Below, piece by piece: positions 27,581 through 36,072 of a stretch of 64,000 nt of DNA (position 1 is its first letter; every line of letters begins with the position of its first letter). Below the pieces are notes generated by a model. It was not told the origin of the DNA. It did not search any database and saw only the letters and a program-made list of their open reading frames with translations. The stretch comes from Methylophaga sp. (lineage in GTDB: Bacteria > Pseudomonadota > Gammaproteobacteria > Nitrosococcales > Methylophagaceae): positions 373,445 through 437,444 of the forward strand of contig PAJP01000005.1 in assembly GCA_002706095.1 (NCBI GenBank), written 5' to 3'. The position numbers and the translations under genes are program-made.

Positions 27581-28172
27581 AACTATCGGTTTAAATTTAG
27601 ATGCAGTTTATAATCTTGATCTGACTGATAAGCAGAAGGATCACCTGTTGAACCAAATTGAAGAAGTTTTAATCGCTTTAAGGCGAGTTATTCGTGCAAC
27701 TGATTTGCACTCTAAATATCTGGCAAAAACCACCAGCTTAACTGCACCACAAATTCTGCTTCTGCAAAGCCTCAGAGATAAAGGTCAGATAACCATTGGC
27801 GAACTGGCCAGTGAGATGAGTCTTAGTCAGGCAACGGTCACGACAATTGTTGATCGTCTGGAGAAGCGTGAACTGGTTTATCGAATGCGTTCAGAATCAG
27901 ATAAGCGCAAAGTACATGTTCATCTGACTGATAAAGCATTGGAAATTCTGAAGAACGCACCGATTCCTCTCCAAGAGCAATTTACACGACAGTTTGGCGA
28001 TCTCCAAGAGTGGGAACAAACCATGATCATTTCTGCTCTGAAACGGGTAGCCCAGATGATGGATGCTCAGCACATCGATGCCTCACCTGTGCTAGATATT
28101 GGTCTGTTAGATCGACATGATGCTCTACTCGATAATCATGCCGCTTTTTTAGACGAAAAAAATAAGACTTAG
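27573..28172 (+). CDS. ectR: MarR-type ectoine operon regulator EctR
   Basis: EctR is a dimeric winged-helix repressor of ectABC-ask in methylotrophs. From the ATG at 27573 the protein is 199 residues. The MarR core includes LTAPQILLLQSLRDKGQITIGELASEM, the recognition helix SQATVTTIVDRLEKRELVYR and the wing RMRSESDKRKVHVHLT. The C-terminus is longer than in average MarR proteins, as in known EctR. It lies close to ectA but is separated from the operator by the cheW-like gene. It would bind the 27083-27100 site. Its stop overlaps the convergent GGDEF-EAL gene by 4 bp. Confidence 0.87.
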   Translation: MSKTIGLNLDAVYNLDLTDKQKDHLLNQIEEVLIALRRVIRATDLHSKYLAKTTSLTAPQILLLQSLRDKGQITIGELASEMSLSQATVTTIVDRLEKRELVYRMRSESDKRKVHVHLTDKALEILKNAPIPLQEQFTRQFGDLQEWEQTMIISALKRVAQMMDAQHIDASPVLDIGLLDRHDALLDNHAAFLDEKNKT

Positions 28173-30265
28173 TGGTCCAATAATAAGCGTAATTGCTGTG
28201 CAGGCATTGGATGACTGAAAAAGAATCCCTGAAATTCTGCACAGCCTAACTTCCTTAAGACTTCCGCTTGCTCACTGGTTTCAACACCTTCAGCGATCGT
28301 ACACAGTTGCAAATTATCCGCTAACTGTACAATTGTTTGTGCTATGGCACAGTCTTTTGTATTTGAGACAATTTCCTCTACAAAAGAACGATCGATTTTT
28401 AAAGTATCAATAGGAAAGTTCTTCAAATAACTCAGAGAAGAATAGCCTGTACCAAAATCATCAATTGCGAGCCGCACGCCCAACTTTTTTAACGAAAACA
28501 AAAGTGGAATAGTCTCAGCAGTATCTTTCAACATGGCTGTTTCCGTAATTTCAAGCTCAAGCGTTTCTGGTGGTAGATCAGTGACATCCAAAGTATTTTT
28601 TATCGTATCTAACAGATAAGATTGTGTGAACTGAGACGCCGATAAGTTCACAGCAATACGGTAGGCACAGCCTGATGTTTTCTGCCACTCCCTCACTTGA
28701 AGGCAGGCTTGCATCAAGACCCAGTTCCCAATTGATAAAATGAGTCCAGTACTCTCGGCCACTTCAATAAATACATCCGGTGTTAATAAACCCTTTGTAG
28801 GGTGACGCCAACGAAGTAATGCTTCAACCCCCACAATAGTGATGCTCTGAGCATCATATTGCGGCTGATAAAACACCTCAAACTGCTGTTCAGCCAACGC
28901 TATTCTGAGATCATTCTCCATCTCTAAACGTAATTTAAGATAGTTGTTCATACTTTCAGAAAAGAACTGATAATTATTTCTTCCCTTTTCTTTAGCATGA
29001 TACATAGCCACATCGGCATGTTGTAATAAGGTCTGAACATTGTGACCATCATCAGGAAACAAGGTAATGCCCATACTAATTGAGATATGTAAAAACTTAT
29101 CACTAATCAGGAAAGGCTCAGAAAACGCTTGAATTAAACGCTGAGCAATTTCAGCAACCTGCTCGACCCGGCCTACATCATCCAATAAGACAGTAAATTC
29201 ATCACCGGCCAAGCGAGCAACACGATTATCAGCATCATAATTTGCTTTAGCGACGACATCTGAGTCTCTGACACACTCTCGAATTCTGACGGCAGACTGA
29301 CAGAGCACCTCATCCCCAATGTGATGACCATAGGTGTCATTGATATATTTGAAACGATCTAAATCAAGAAACATCAGAGCAAATTTATTCTGATGGCGTT
29401 TTGCACTGGCAATGGCCGTTTCTAACTGCTCAATGAAAAGACGTCGATTAGGTAAATCTGTCAGCGTGTCGTAGTAAGCATAATAAGTAATCTCCTGCTC
29501 TGACTGTTTTCTTGAGGTAATGTCATGCAAGGTACCTACCATTCGCCATTGACCATATTCGAAACTAATATCGGTCCGCTCATTCACAAATAACACGCTA
29601 CCATCGTTACGAATAATTCGGTATTCAATATCATATGACTGCTTTTCGTAAACGGCTTGTTTGAGCGCCATCATCAAACGTGGCCTGTCATCTGGATGCA
29701 CTTTTTTTAGCGCGGTTCGAACTGTCAGATTGGTTTCTTTTGAAAAACCCAACATGTCGAACATATCTGATGAGCATTCGAGAAACTCGGACTCAAAATC
29801 CCACTCCCAATACACCAGATTGGCGATTGACTGGGCCTTAGCCAATTTATTTTTATTCAGGCTCAGCTCTTGAAGCGTTTTGTTCGCCTTAAGAATATAA
29901 CGAACCCGATGTTTAAAGAGCGGCCACTTCAATGGTTTGGTGATAAAGTCGGTGGCGCCAGATTCAAAAGCCAGTTCAATATCTTCAACATCATCCAGTG
30001 CTGTCACCATCACAATGGCACACTCAGCACCTTTCGGCAGAGCACGCAGTTGTGCACAGCACTCAAAACCATTCATGCCGGGCATCGATACATCAAGTAA
30101 TGTGATATCTGGTTTATGCGTCGTAAATTGAATGATCGCTTCTTCACCCGATGCAGCTTCGACGATCTGTAACTCACTCGAGGTCAATGACTGAGTCATG
30201 AGCATACGTGTGACGGGATCATCATCCACGATCAAGACTACTTGCTTTTTGATGGTATTTGCCAT
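28169..30265 (-). CDS. Response regulator with REC-PAS-GGDEF-EAL (c-di-GMP turnover)
   Basis: A 698-residue cytoplasmic signalling protein. The receiver (1-125) has phosphoacceptor D58 in LLDVSMPG. A PAS domain follows at about 145-255. The diguanylate cyclase domain (260-430) has active-site AGDEF at 353-357, a tolerated variant of GGDEF. The EAL phosphodiesterase domain (450-698) retains EALLRW (481), NLSASQF, EITETAM and DDFGTGYSS, so it is probably active. No RxxD inhibitory site is seen, and an insertion of about ten residues precedes AGDEF. The start at 30265 has GGGGGA upstream and overlaps the hybrid kinase stop (ATGA), so the kinase/HPt protein is the likely phosphodonor. Confidence 0.9.
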   Translation of the reverse strand: MANTIKKQVVLIVDDDPVTRMLMTQSLTSSELQIVEAASGEEAIIQFTTHKPDITLLDVSMPGMNGFECCAQLRALPKGAECAIVMVTALDDVEDIELAFESGATDFITKPLKWPLFKHRVRYILKANKTLQELSLNKNKLAKAQSIANLVYWEWDFESEFLECSSDMFDMLGFSKETNLTVRTALKKVHPDDRPRLMMALKQAVYEKQSYDIEYRIIRNDGSVLFVNERTDISFEYGQWRMVGTLHDITSRKQSEQEITYYAYYDTLTDLPNRRLFIEQLETAIASAKRHQNKFALMFLDLDRFKYINDTYGHHIGDEVLCQSAVRIRECVRDSDVVAKANYDADNRVARLAGDEFTVLLDDVGRVEQVAEIAQRLIQAFSEPFLISDKFLHISISMGITLFPDDGHNVQTLLQHADVAMYHAKEKGRNNYQFFSESMNNYLKLRLEMENDLRIALAEQQFEVFYQPQYDAQSITIVGVEALLRWRHPTKGLLTPDVFIEVAESTGLILSIGNWVLMQACLQVREWQKTSGCAYRIAVNLSASQFTQSYLLDTIKNTLDVTDLPPETLELEITETAMLKDTAETIPLLFSLKKLGVRLAIDDFGTGYSSLSYLKNFPIDTLKIDRSFVEEIVSNTKDCAIAQTIVQLADNLQLCTIAEGVETSEQAEVLRKLGCAEFQGFFFSHPMPAQQLRLLLDH

Positions 30266-32553
30266 CAAATCCCCCGCCACTGTTCATCTAAGAAAGAAGT
30301 CAATTCAACATAATGCGTATCTAGTTTATCTATATATCCCCCAATCTGGTCAAGATTATTTTGTCTTGCCAACATTTCTATTTGTTTTGCTAACTCGGCA
30401 ACAGCCGAAGCGCCAATATTGAGTGAACTGGATTTCAAGGCATGTGCTGATTTAAATAATTGCTCTGCGTTTTGATTTTTATAGGCCTGTTTGATTGCAT
30501 GGATGAGGCTTGGAGTATGCTCCATATAGACCTGAAAGATTTGCTCAACCATCTGTTGGCCACTTTCCCCTGCCATAGCGCGAATATCATCCACAACACG
30601 CATATTAAGTATAGGGGTTGAGCCCTTGGCATGATCAAAAGTAGTGGATTCTGGCAACTTTTCTTTGGTATCTCCTAAGAATCTAGTCAATAAATCCACC
30701 AGCTTATTGAAATTGACTGGTTTAATCAGAATATCGTTTGCCCCAGCAGCATAGAAGTCAGATTTAACTTGTTCATCATCATCCGCAGTTAACGCAATAA
30801 TGGGGACTGTCAGCTTCAACCCCTCTCTGATTTGTTGAGTCACTTCGATACCGCTCATCATCGGCATGTGATAATCCATTAAAATCATGTCGTATTCAGA
30901 CACACGACATGCATCTAATGCTTCTTTGCCACCGCTCGCTAAATCCACTTTACAATCAAGTTTTTCTAGCATGTTCAAAGCAACGGATTGATTGACTTCA
31001 TTATCTTCTACGACAAGTATTGTTTTGAGTGCCTTTTCGGCAGATGTTTTTAGCGAAGATGGTTTTTCTTCTGGTAACACCGTTGACCGAGAAATGACTT
31101 CAATAGGCAGGGTGAACCAAAAACGATTACCTTTTTTAGTCGCCTCTAGGCCGTAATCACCCAACATCAAGCTGATCAATTGGCTTGAGATCGCTAAGCC
31201 CAGTCCTAAGCCTACTGTCATGGCTTGTTCATTGTTCGAAGCTTGTTGAAAAGGTTCAAAAATACGTTGTTGTTCGACCGTATCTATAATTGGTCCAGGG
31301 TCGCTGACTGAAAATGTCAGAAAAGGTTTTGTCTCGTTAGTGCTCTCAACAAGGCTTAACTCAATATTCCCTGGCGAGGAGAACCGGATGGCATTATCGA
31401 TTAAGTTATTGAGGATTTGTCTTAGCTTATAAGGATCCAATATGGCTTCTCTGACATCACACTGGAAGCTTAATGTCAGTGTATGTTCATTTTGACTAGC
31501 CTTGGCTTGATTACTCTCCAGTACTGAATGAAGCAGTCGATATAAATCCGTCTGTTGCAGCTCGACTGGCAGTTGGTTGTCATTTAGTTTTGAATATATT
31601 TGTAATCGTTCAATAACATCTAATAACTCATGAACTGAATCATTCAGCTGACTGGCCTTTTCATGTACTTGTGATTCAGTGATGTGAACTTTCAGAAATT
31701 CGACATCATTAATCATTTTATGAACTAAAGCCTTTAACCCACGACCACTGAGGTTAATAAGTGCTAATTTCGTGTTTTTTTCGTTCTCATATTGTGCTGT
31801 CAAACGATTCGTTATTTCTAACGTTTCATCTGTTTGCTGCTTTAGCTTTAGATCCAACTGTTTGCTGTGCTTAACCCAGTTCTGATTATCAGATTGTAAA
31901 TCGACAATTGTGCGCTCTATATCTTGTAAACTTTGTTCACATCCTAATCGCTGAGCCTGTTTTGTTTCCAATACAGCGTCGACAAACCGTCTTACTGGAA
32001 GAACATATCGACGCATAAAAAACCAAACTGTAGCGAGGATAGCTAGAAAAAAAATCACGAGTCCAGCATATCCGCCAAGCCAGATTGAGTGAAAAGGCTT
32101 TTGCAGTAGACGTTTATCAACCTCTAAATAAATACTCTCGACATTTTCATGGGTTCCATTAATTGGCTGTAGCGTATGGAGAACCTCTGAATCTGAATAA
32201 TGATTTTTCTTAGTGAACGTTTGCCGCCATTGATTGGCATAATTATGCGTGACCTCTTGATTCGGTTTTTTATAATAAAAAAGCGTCTCCGCATTTTTAC
32301 CAAAGACCACGGCCTGTTTAATATAAGGCACCGCATCTAACCAAGACAGTGCTTCCGTCTGTTCAGTAAGATCACCAACACTCATATTTTTAGACTGTAT
32401 TGATATCTGTTTTATGAGCGGCTCAAGCTGGTTCTGCGTGACTTTATCCACTAATAGGTTGAATACGGCCACAAAACTTATAGTTAAAACGGTGAGAAAT
32501 ACCACACTTCCCACCCATACAAACCGTGAAATACCCGTTTTTGATAGCGTCAT
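30265..32553 (-). CDS. Hybrid sensor kinase-like protein with REC and HPt, H-box lost
   Basis: A 762-residue membrane protein. There are membrane segments at about 11-34 and 160-180 around a 125-residue periplasmic domain, then a coiled-coil linker. The ATPase domain has N-box NLIDNAIRFS and G2 box GLGLGLA. The receiver has phosphoacceptor D560 in ILMDYHMPM and the HPt domain has H704 in SAHALKSSS. Where SHELRTPL should stand, the sequence is INLSGRGLKALV (267-277), so the usual phosphoaccepting His is absent. It may act as a phosphatase, work through another kinase, or pass phosphate only through REC-HPt. It is co-translated with the GGDEF-EAL gene. Confidence 0.85.
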   Translation of the reverse strand: MTLSKTGISRFVWVGSVVFLTVLTISFVAVFNLLVDKVTQNQLEPLIKQISIQSKNMSVGDLTEQTEALSWLDAVPYIKQAVVFGKNAETLFYYKKPNQEVTHNYANQWRQTFTKKNHYSDSEVLHTLQPINGTHENVESIYLEVDKRLLQKPFHSIWLGGYAGLVIFFLAILATVWFFMRRYVLPVRRFVDAVLETKQAQRLGCEQSLQDIERTIVDLQSDNQNWVKHSKQLDLKLKQQTDETLEITNRLTAQYENEKNTKLALINLSGRGLKALVHKMINDVEFLKVHITESQVHEKASQLNDSVHELLDVIERLQIYSKLNDNQLPVELQQTDLYRLLHSVLESNQAKASQNEHTLTLSFQCDVREAILDPYKLRQILNNLIDNAIRFSSPGNIELSLVESTNETKPFLTFSVSDPGPIIDTVEQQRIFEPFQQASNNEQAMTVGLGLGLAISSQLISLMLGDYGLEATKKGNRFWFTLPIEVISRSTVLPEEKPSSLKTSAEKALKTILVVEDNEVNQSVALNMLEKLDCKVDLASGGKEALDACRVSEYDMILMDYHMPMMSGIEVTQQIREGLKLTVPIIALTADDDEQVKSDFYAAGANDILIKPVNFNKLVDLLTRFLGDTKEKLPESTTFDHAKGSTPILNMRVVDDIRAMAGESGQQMVEQIFQVYMEHTPSLIHAIKQAYKNQNAEQLFKSAHALKSSSLNIGASAVAELAKQIEMLARQNNLDQIGGYIDKLDTHYVELTSFLDEQWRGI

Positions 32554-32794
32554 GACTCACGCAACATGTGAGTGATTAACCAATAACACCGTCGCTGAAG
32601 GATTGAAAGAGGAAAGCCCATCAACAATTACAAGCTTGCAGCCAAAAAAAGTCATATTGCCTTTCCTCCTCTTATATTATTGCTCATTGATGCCATTTTT
32701 TATGTCATGCTTAGTCAGCGACTAAAATAAGACCACTCTTATTGTTGTCGTCCCCATTTCATTTATATTTAATTTTTACAAATAAAAATTATTA

Positions 32795-33838
32795 CTATGG
32801 AGCTGGATTAGGAATACGTTGATGAATATTCGTTATTTCCGACAATAATTCTTCTGACAATATCAGCTGCTCACTGGCGATATTATTTTTGAGCTGGGTC
32901 ATGTTAGTGGCGCCAATGATATTAGCTGTTAGGAATGGCCGTGAATTAACAAAAGCCAATGCCATCTGGGCCGGGTCAAGCTGAAAACGCTGAGCAAGCT
33001 CCACATAGGCACGTGTTGCCTCAACCGCCTGAGGGTTACTATAGCGACTATAATTCGGCCAGCGAGTTAAACGAGCATCAGTAGGTTGTGCATTGAGGTA
33101 TTTTCCTGTCAAAACACCAAACCCCAATGGAGAATAGGCAAGCAGACCAACATTCTCCCGATGACTAATCTCTGCACACCCGACTTCATAGGTTCTGTTC
33201 AATAAACTATAAGGGTTTTGCACACTCACAACTAATGGCAGATTCATCGATTTAGCCACAGTGATAAATTGCATTATTCCCCATGGTGTTTCATTAGATA
33301 AACCAATATGGCGAATTTTTCCTGCCTGAACTTGTTTCTCCAATGCTTGTAAAGTCTCAATGATCGGTGTCAAACCTTGCTCATTCTCAGGCTGTTCGTA
33401 TCCTAATCGACCGAAGTAGTTTGTATTACGCTCCGGCCAGTGTAATTGGTATAAATCAATATAGTCCGTTTTTAAACGTTTAAGACTGTTATTCAATGCT
33501 GTTTCTATGGTTTTCTCATCAAAGCGGGTTTGACCACCTCTGATATGAGAAACCCAATCACCGCCTGGTCCTGCGATTTTGCTCGCTAAGACAATGTCGT
33601 CTCTACGAGCTCTTTTTTGTAGCCACTGACCAATTATTGTTTCGGTTGCACCGTAAGTCTCAGCGCAGGGAGGGATGGCATAGAGCTCAGCAGTATCAAT
33701 AAAGTTAACCCCTTCACCAAGAGCGTAGTCTAATTGCTGATGTCCCTCAGCTTGGGTGTTTTGCTCGCCAAAAGTCATCGTACCCAGACAAATTCGGCTG
33801 ACTTTTAAATCTGTATTCCCAAGATAGCGATAGTGCAT
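32795..33838 (-). CDS. tas: Aldo/keto reductase, Tas family
   Basis: A 347-residue NADPH-dependent oxidoreductase closely resembling E. coli Tas along its whole length: LGTMTFGEQNTQAEGHQQLDYAL, IDTAELYAIPPCAETYGATE, LYQLHWPERNTNYFGRLGY, SVQNPYSLLNRTYEVG and the C-terminal PNPAP. The catalytic tetrad (Asp and Tyr of DTAELY, Lys of ASKIAG, His of QLHW) is present. The physiological substrate of Tas is not firmly known. It is monocistronic; on the same strand the candidate small-RNA region lies upstream. Confidence 0.88.
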   Translation of the reverse strand: MHYRYLGNTDLKVSRICLGTMTFGEQNTQAEGHQQLDYALGEGVNFIDTAELYAIPPCAETYGATETIIGQWLQKRARRDDIVLASKIAGPGGDWVSHIRGGQTRFDEKTIETALNNSLKRLKTDYIDLYQLHWPERNTNYFGRLGYEQPENEQGLTPIIETLQALEKQVQAGKIRHIGLSNETPWGIMQFITVAKSMNLPLVVSVQNPYSLLNRTYEVGCAEISHRENVGLLAYSPLGFGVLTGKYLNAQPTDARLTRWPNYSRYSNPQAVEATRAYVELAQRFQLDPAQMALAFVNSRPFLTANIIGATNMTQLKNNIASEQLILSEELLSEITNIHQRIPNPAP

Positions 33839-33913
33839 ATAAATAATTACCTTTTAAAAATTCAAACCACAAATTCATCATACATTAGTCATGTTATATG
33901 CAGAGATAAGCAT

Positions 33914-33942
33914 AAAAAAAGGGTGGTTACTAGAACCACCCT
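33914..33942 (-). terminator. Rho-independent terminator, unit 1
   Basis: A 9-bp stem (AGGGTGGTT/AACCACCCT) with a five-base loop is followed on the minus strand by seven T residues. It lies upstream of tas. Confidence 0.75.
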
Positions 33943-34008
33943 ACTCCAAAAAAAGGAGATTTACGCAGATAGGATTACTGACGTACAGGTCAGTGAACGT
34001 CAGTACGG
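33914..34008 (-). ncRNA. Candidate small RNA 1
   Basis: About 95 nt. A TATAGT -10 box (34015-34020, minus strand) is followed by a 5' hairpin (TACTGACGT/ACGTCAGTA, 33976-34005). Next comes a CU-rich loop motif, CTCC-T7-GGAG (33944-33958), and a terminator stem AGGGTGGTT/AACCACCCT with seven T residues. No good -35 box was found. The CTCC motif is complementary to Shine-Dalgarno sequences, so a trans-acting translational role is possible. The tas gene begins 76 bp downstream, so it might instead be a tas leader with an attenuator. Confidence 0.45.
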
Positions 34009-34083
34009 TTATTGACTATACAAACGAAAGAAATATTCATTGGAATTAACGAATGAAAATCGATTAGTTATCTACTAAGCAAG

Positions 34084-34115
34084 AAAAAAGGCGGTAATGT
34101 AGACATCACCGCCTT
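34084..34115 (-). terminator. Rho-independent terminator, unit 2
   Basis: AAGGCGGT pairs with ACCGCCTT, and the inner ATG/CAT pair extends the stem. Six T residues follow on the minus strand. Confidence 0.75.
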
Positions 34116-34130
34116 CTCAAAACAAGGAGT
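34084..34130 (-). ncRNA. Candidate small RNA 2
   Basis: The minus-strand stretch contains CTACTCCTTGTTTTGAGA directly before a terminator stem (AAGGCGGT/ACCGCCTT with one mismatch inside) and six T residues. A TGTAAT -10-like box lies at 34135-34140 but its -35 is poor. The 5' end is uncertain and may extend to about 34180, where a small hairpin (ATAGT/ACTAT) mirrors the layout of unit 1. Confidence 0.4.
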
Positions 34131-34214
34131 AGAAATTACACCCATGACGATAGTCTCAGGTAAAACTATGACACGATAAAAAAATAATGGTTGCAGTGGG
34201 AATGTAAAGTTTTG

Positions 34215-34250
34215 AAAAAAATAAGCCAGCTTATCGGGAGTAAGCTGGCT
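34215..34250 (-). terminator. Rho-independent terminator, unit 3
   Basis: A perfect 10-bp stem with a seven-base loop is followed on the minus strand by seven T residues. No annotated gene lies immediately upstream on that strand, which implies an unrecognised transcript. Confidence 0.8.
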
Positions 34251-34284
34251 AAGGGTGGTGAACTGCTAACAAGGATAGTTCGAG
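34215..34284 (-). ncRNA. Candidate small RNA 3
   Basis: This has the best-supported ends of the three. A minus-strand promoter TTCACA (34315-34320), 18 bp, GATAAT (34291-34296) predicts a start near 34284. The RNA would contain CTATCCTTGTT, similar to the CTACTCCTTGTT of unit 2, then a perfect 10-bp terminator stem (AGCCAGCTTA/TAAGCTGGCT) and seven T residues, giving about 70 nt. No open reading frame is visible in it. Confidence 0.5.
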
Positions 34285-34537
34285 ATTGATATTATCACCT
34301 GACTGCGAAATTTCTGTGAAAATCACTCTGTACCCAATCACCTCAATCATCATGACCAGATTATCGGTGCAGCATTTGCATCAAATGCCTTACAACGAGG
34401 TAAAGAACAGCAATGATGACTCTTAAACCTGCAGTTTATCTCTATATTGCATGCTTCTTCACTATATTCACATTGATTAAGCATGTTTTTGGTGCACGAC
34501 ATTCCACAATAAGGTGCAGAAATACACAGGAGAACAT

Positions 34538-35848
34538 ATGCAATCCTTTGCATTATTAAAACCAATCCAATCTATTTTATGGAGTGTTGCCCTTTTATTG
34601 TTAGGCAATGGGCTGATTAGTACCCTACTTACATTGAGAGGTACAGATGAAGGTTTTTCTAGCGCGACAATGGGCTTCATTATGTCGAGCTATTTTATTG
34701 GCTTTATTTGTGGCACCTGGGTGAGCGGTAGACTCATACGCCGAATGGGACATATCCGGACATTTGCATTTTGTGCATCAATATGTGCGTCCTCGACTTT
34801 AATACACATTATTTTTATTGATGCATGGGTCTGGATTATCTTGCGATTTTTCTATGGGCTTGCCTACATCACCCTGATGACAGTCATTGAGAGCTGGCTC
34901 AATAGTCAGGCTGCCAGTCACGAACGTGGCCGTGTATTTGCTTTTTATATGGTAGTTAACTTAGGTGCACTCACTATCGCGCAACAAATGTTACATATCG
35001 CGAAACCAGATAATTTCTTATTATTTGCTATCGTTTCTATTCTCATAAGCTGGGCGATACTCCCTTTAACATTAACACGACGAAATCAACCCACTATCAA
35101 TTCAGAAAAACCTAAAAGCAGTTTAAAAAATTTATTAAAAATTGCGCCACTCTCTGTTGCCGGTTCAACCTTATCGGGTTTAGCGATGGGCGCATTCTGG
35201 GCAATGACGCCAATCTATGCGACACAACTTGGCTATGACATCAGTGGTATTGCTCTCATCATGAGTTTAACCATTTTAGGTGGTGCCGCTTTGCAGATTC
35301 CTATTGGTCGTTATTCAGATAAGCATGACAGGCCAAAAGTGATTACATGGGTAGTGACATTAGCCGGTCTCGTCGCTTTATCCATGGCAATCATTCCCTC
35401 TCAAACGGTGTTACTTGTTGTCTTTTTTATCTGGGGTGGTCTGTCTTTCTCTATCTATCCACTGTCAGTGGCTCAACTTATCGACCAACTGCATCCTGAC
35501 GAAATTGTTTCAGGCTCATCGGATATGTTGGTTCTTCATGGCCTAGGATGTGCCTTTGCACCTGTCGCAGCAGGCTCATTGATGACACTGATTGGAGCAC
35601 AAGGTCTACCACTATATATTGGCGCAGTTTTATTGATATTGGCAGCTTATACAGTTTACCGTCGTCGCCGTGTAGTTGATCTTGTCAGTGGAAATAATGC
35701 TCACTTCGAACCGATGGTCCAAACCAGCTCCCAAGTACTCAGCATGATGTTCGATCAACCACAAAGAGACTTATTTGATGATCCAAGCTTTTATGGAGAA
35801 GAAGAGCGAGAACGGATTATCAATGCTTTAAGACAAAGCGGCTCGTAA
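34538..35848 (+). CDS. MFS transporter (YcaD-like)
   Basis: A 436-residue major facilitator with 12 predicted spans. The A-motif-like [18 protein letters not shown] lies between spans 2 and 3, and the parallel [15 protein letters not shown] between spans 8 and 9. [25 protein letters not shown] is typical of the YcaD/SP-like subgroup. A hydrophilic C-terminal tail of about 60 residues follows the last span. The ATG at 34538 has an AGGAG ribosome site; the frame is open eight codons further upstream. The substrate is unknown. It appears monocistronic. Confidence 0.85.
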   Translation: MQSFALLKPIQSILWSVALLLLGNGLISTLLTLRGTDEGFSSATMGFIMSSYFIGFICGTWVSGRLIRRMGHIRTFAFCASICASSTLIHIIFIDAWVWIILRFFYGLAYITLMTVIESWLNSQAASHERGRVFAFYMVVNLGALTIAQQMLHIAKPDNFLLFAIVSILISWAILPLTLTRRNQPTINSEKPKSSLKNLLKIAPLSVAGSTLSGLAMGAFWAMTPIYATQLGYDISGIALIMSLTILGGAALQIPIGRYSDKHDRPKVITWVVTLAGLVALSMAIIPSQTVLLVVFFIWGGLSFSIYPLSVAQLIDQLHPDEIVSGSSDMLVLHGLGCAFAPVAAGSLMTLIGAQGLPLYIGAVLLILAAYTVYRRRRVVDLVSGNNAHFEPMVQTSSQVLSMMFDQPQRDLFDDPSFYGEEERERIINALRQSGS

Positions 35849-35886
35849 TTATGAGTTTATATATTGATGATATTCACAAGAGAAAT

Positions 35887-35963
35887 TGGTCGGGACAGAA
35901 GGATTTGAACCTTCGACCCCTTGCACCCCATGCAAGTGCGCTACCAGGCTGCGCCATGCCCCG
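35887..35963 (-). tRNA. tRNA-Pro (anticodon GGG)
   Basis: The 77-nt gene on the minus strand has acceptor CGGGGCA paired with TGTCCCG, an encoded CCA end, and D arm GCGCAGCCTGGTAGCGC. The anticodon stem CTTGC/GCAAG encloses ATGGGGT, giving anticodon GGG. The T arm GGTTCAAATCC is canonical. Confidence 0.96.
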
Positions 35964-36032
35964 ACGATTTTTGTGTCAACCTATAGATTGCTTGAGACAG
36001 CCAGATTGACGAGGTCGCTATATTAGCAAAGC

Positions 36033-36054
36033 CCGGCCTGAAAAAACAGGCCGG
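36033..36054. terminator. Stem-loop after ppsA
   Basis: CCGGCCTG and CAGGCCGG form an 8-bp GC-rich stem with a six-base A/T loop, 19 bp past the ppsA stop. The downstream tract on the minus strand is only moderately T-rich, so termination strength is uncertain. Confidence 0.55.
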
Positions 36055-36072
36055 ACACTCGCTTTTTTACTT

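Larger units (their letters stand above)
33839..34537. other. Gene-free region with three minus-strand terminators
   Basis: This 699-bp gap between tas and the MFS gene has no credible protein-coding gene. It holds three separate hairpins, each followed on the minus strand by six or seven T residues (33914-33942, 34084-34115, 34215-34250). Other dyads and a repeated CTCCTT-like motif lie between them. A tandem array of small RNAs is the simplest explanation and is annotated separately. The last 200 bp include the MFS promoter region. Confidence 0.6.

Noticed and set aside
34141..34180. Short plus-strand ORF starting near 34144 after an AAGGAG sequence
   Set aside because: Only 11 codons, with a 14-bp gap from AAGGAG to the ATG; the AAGGAG is better explained as the complement of the minus-strand CTCCTT motif.
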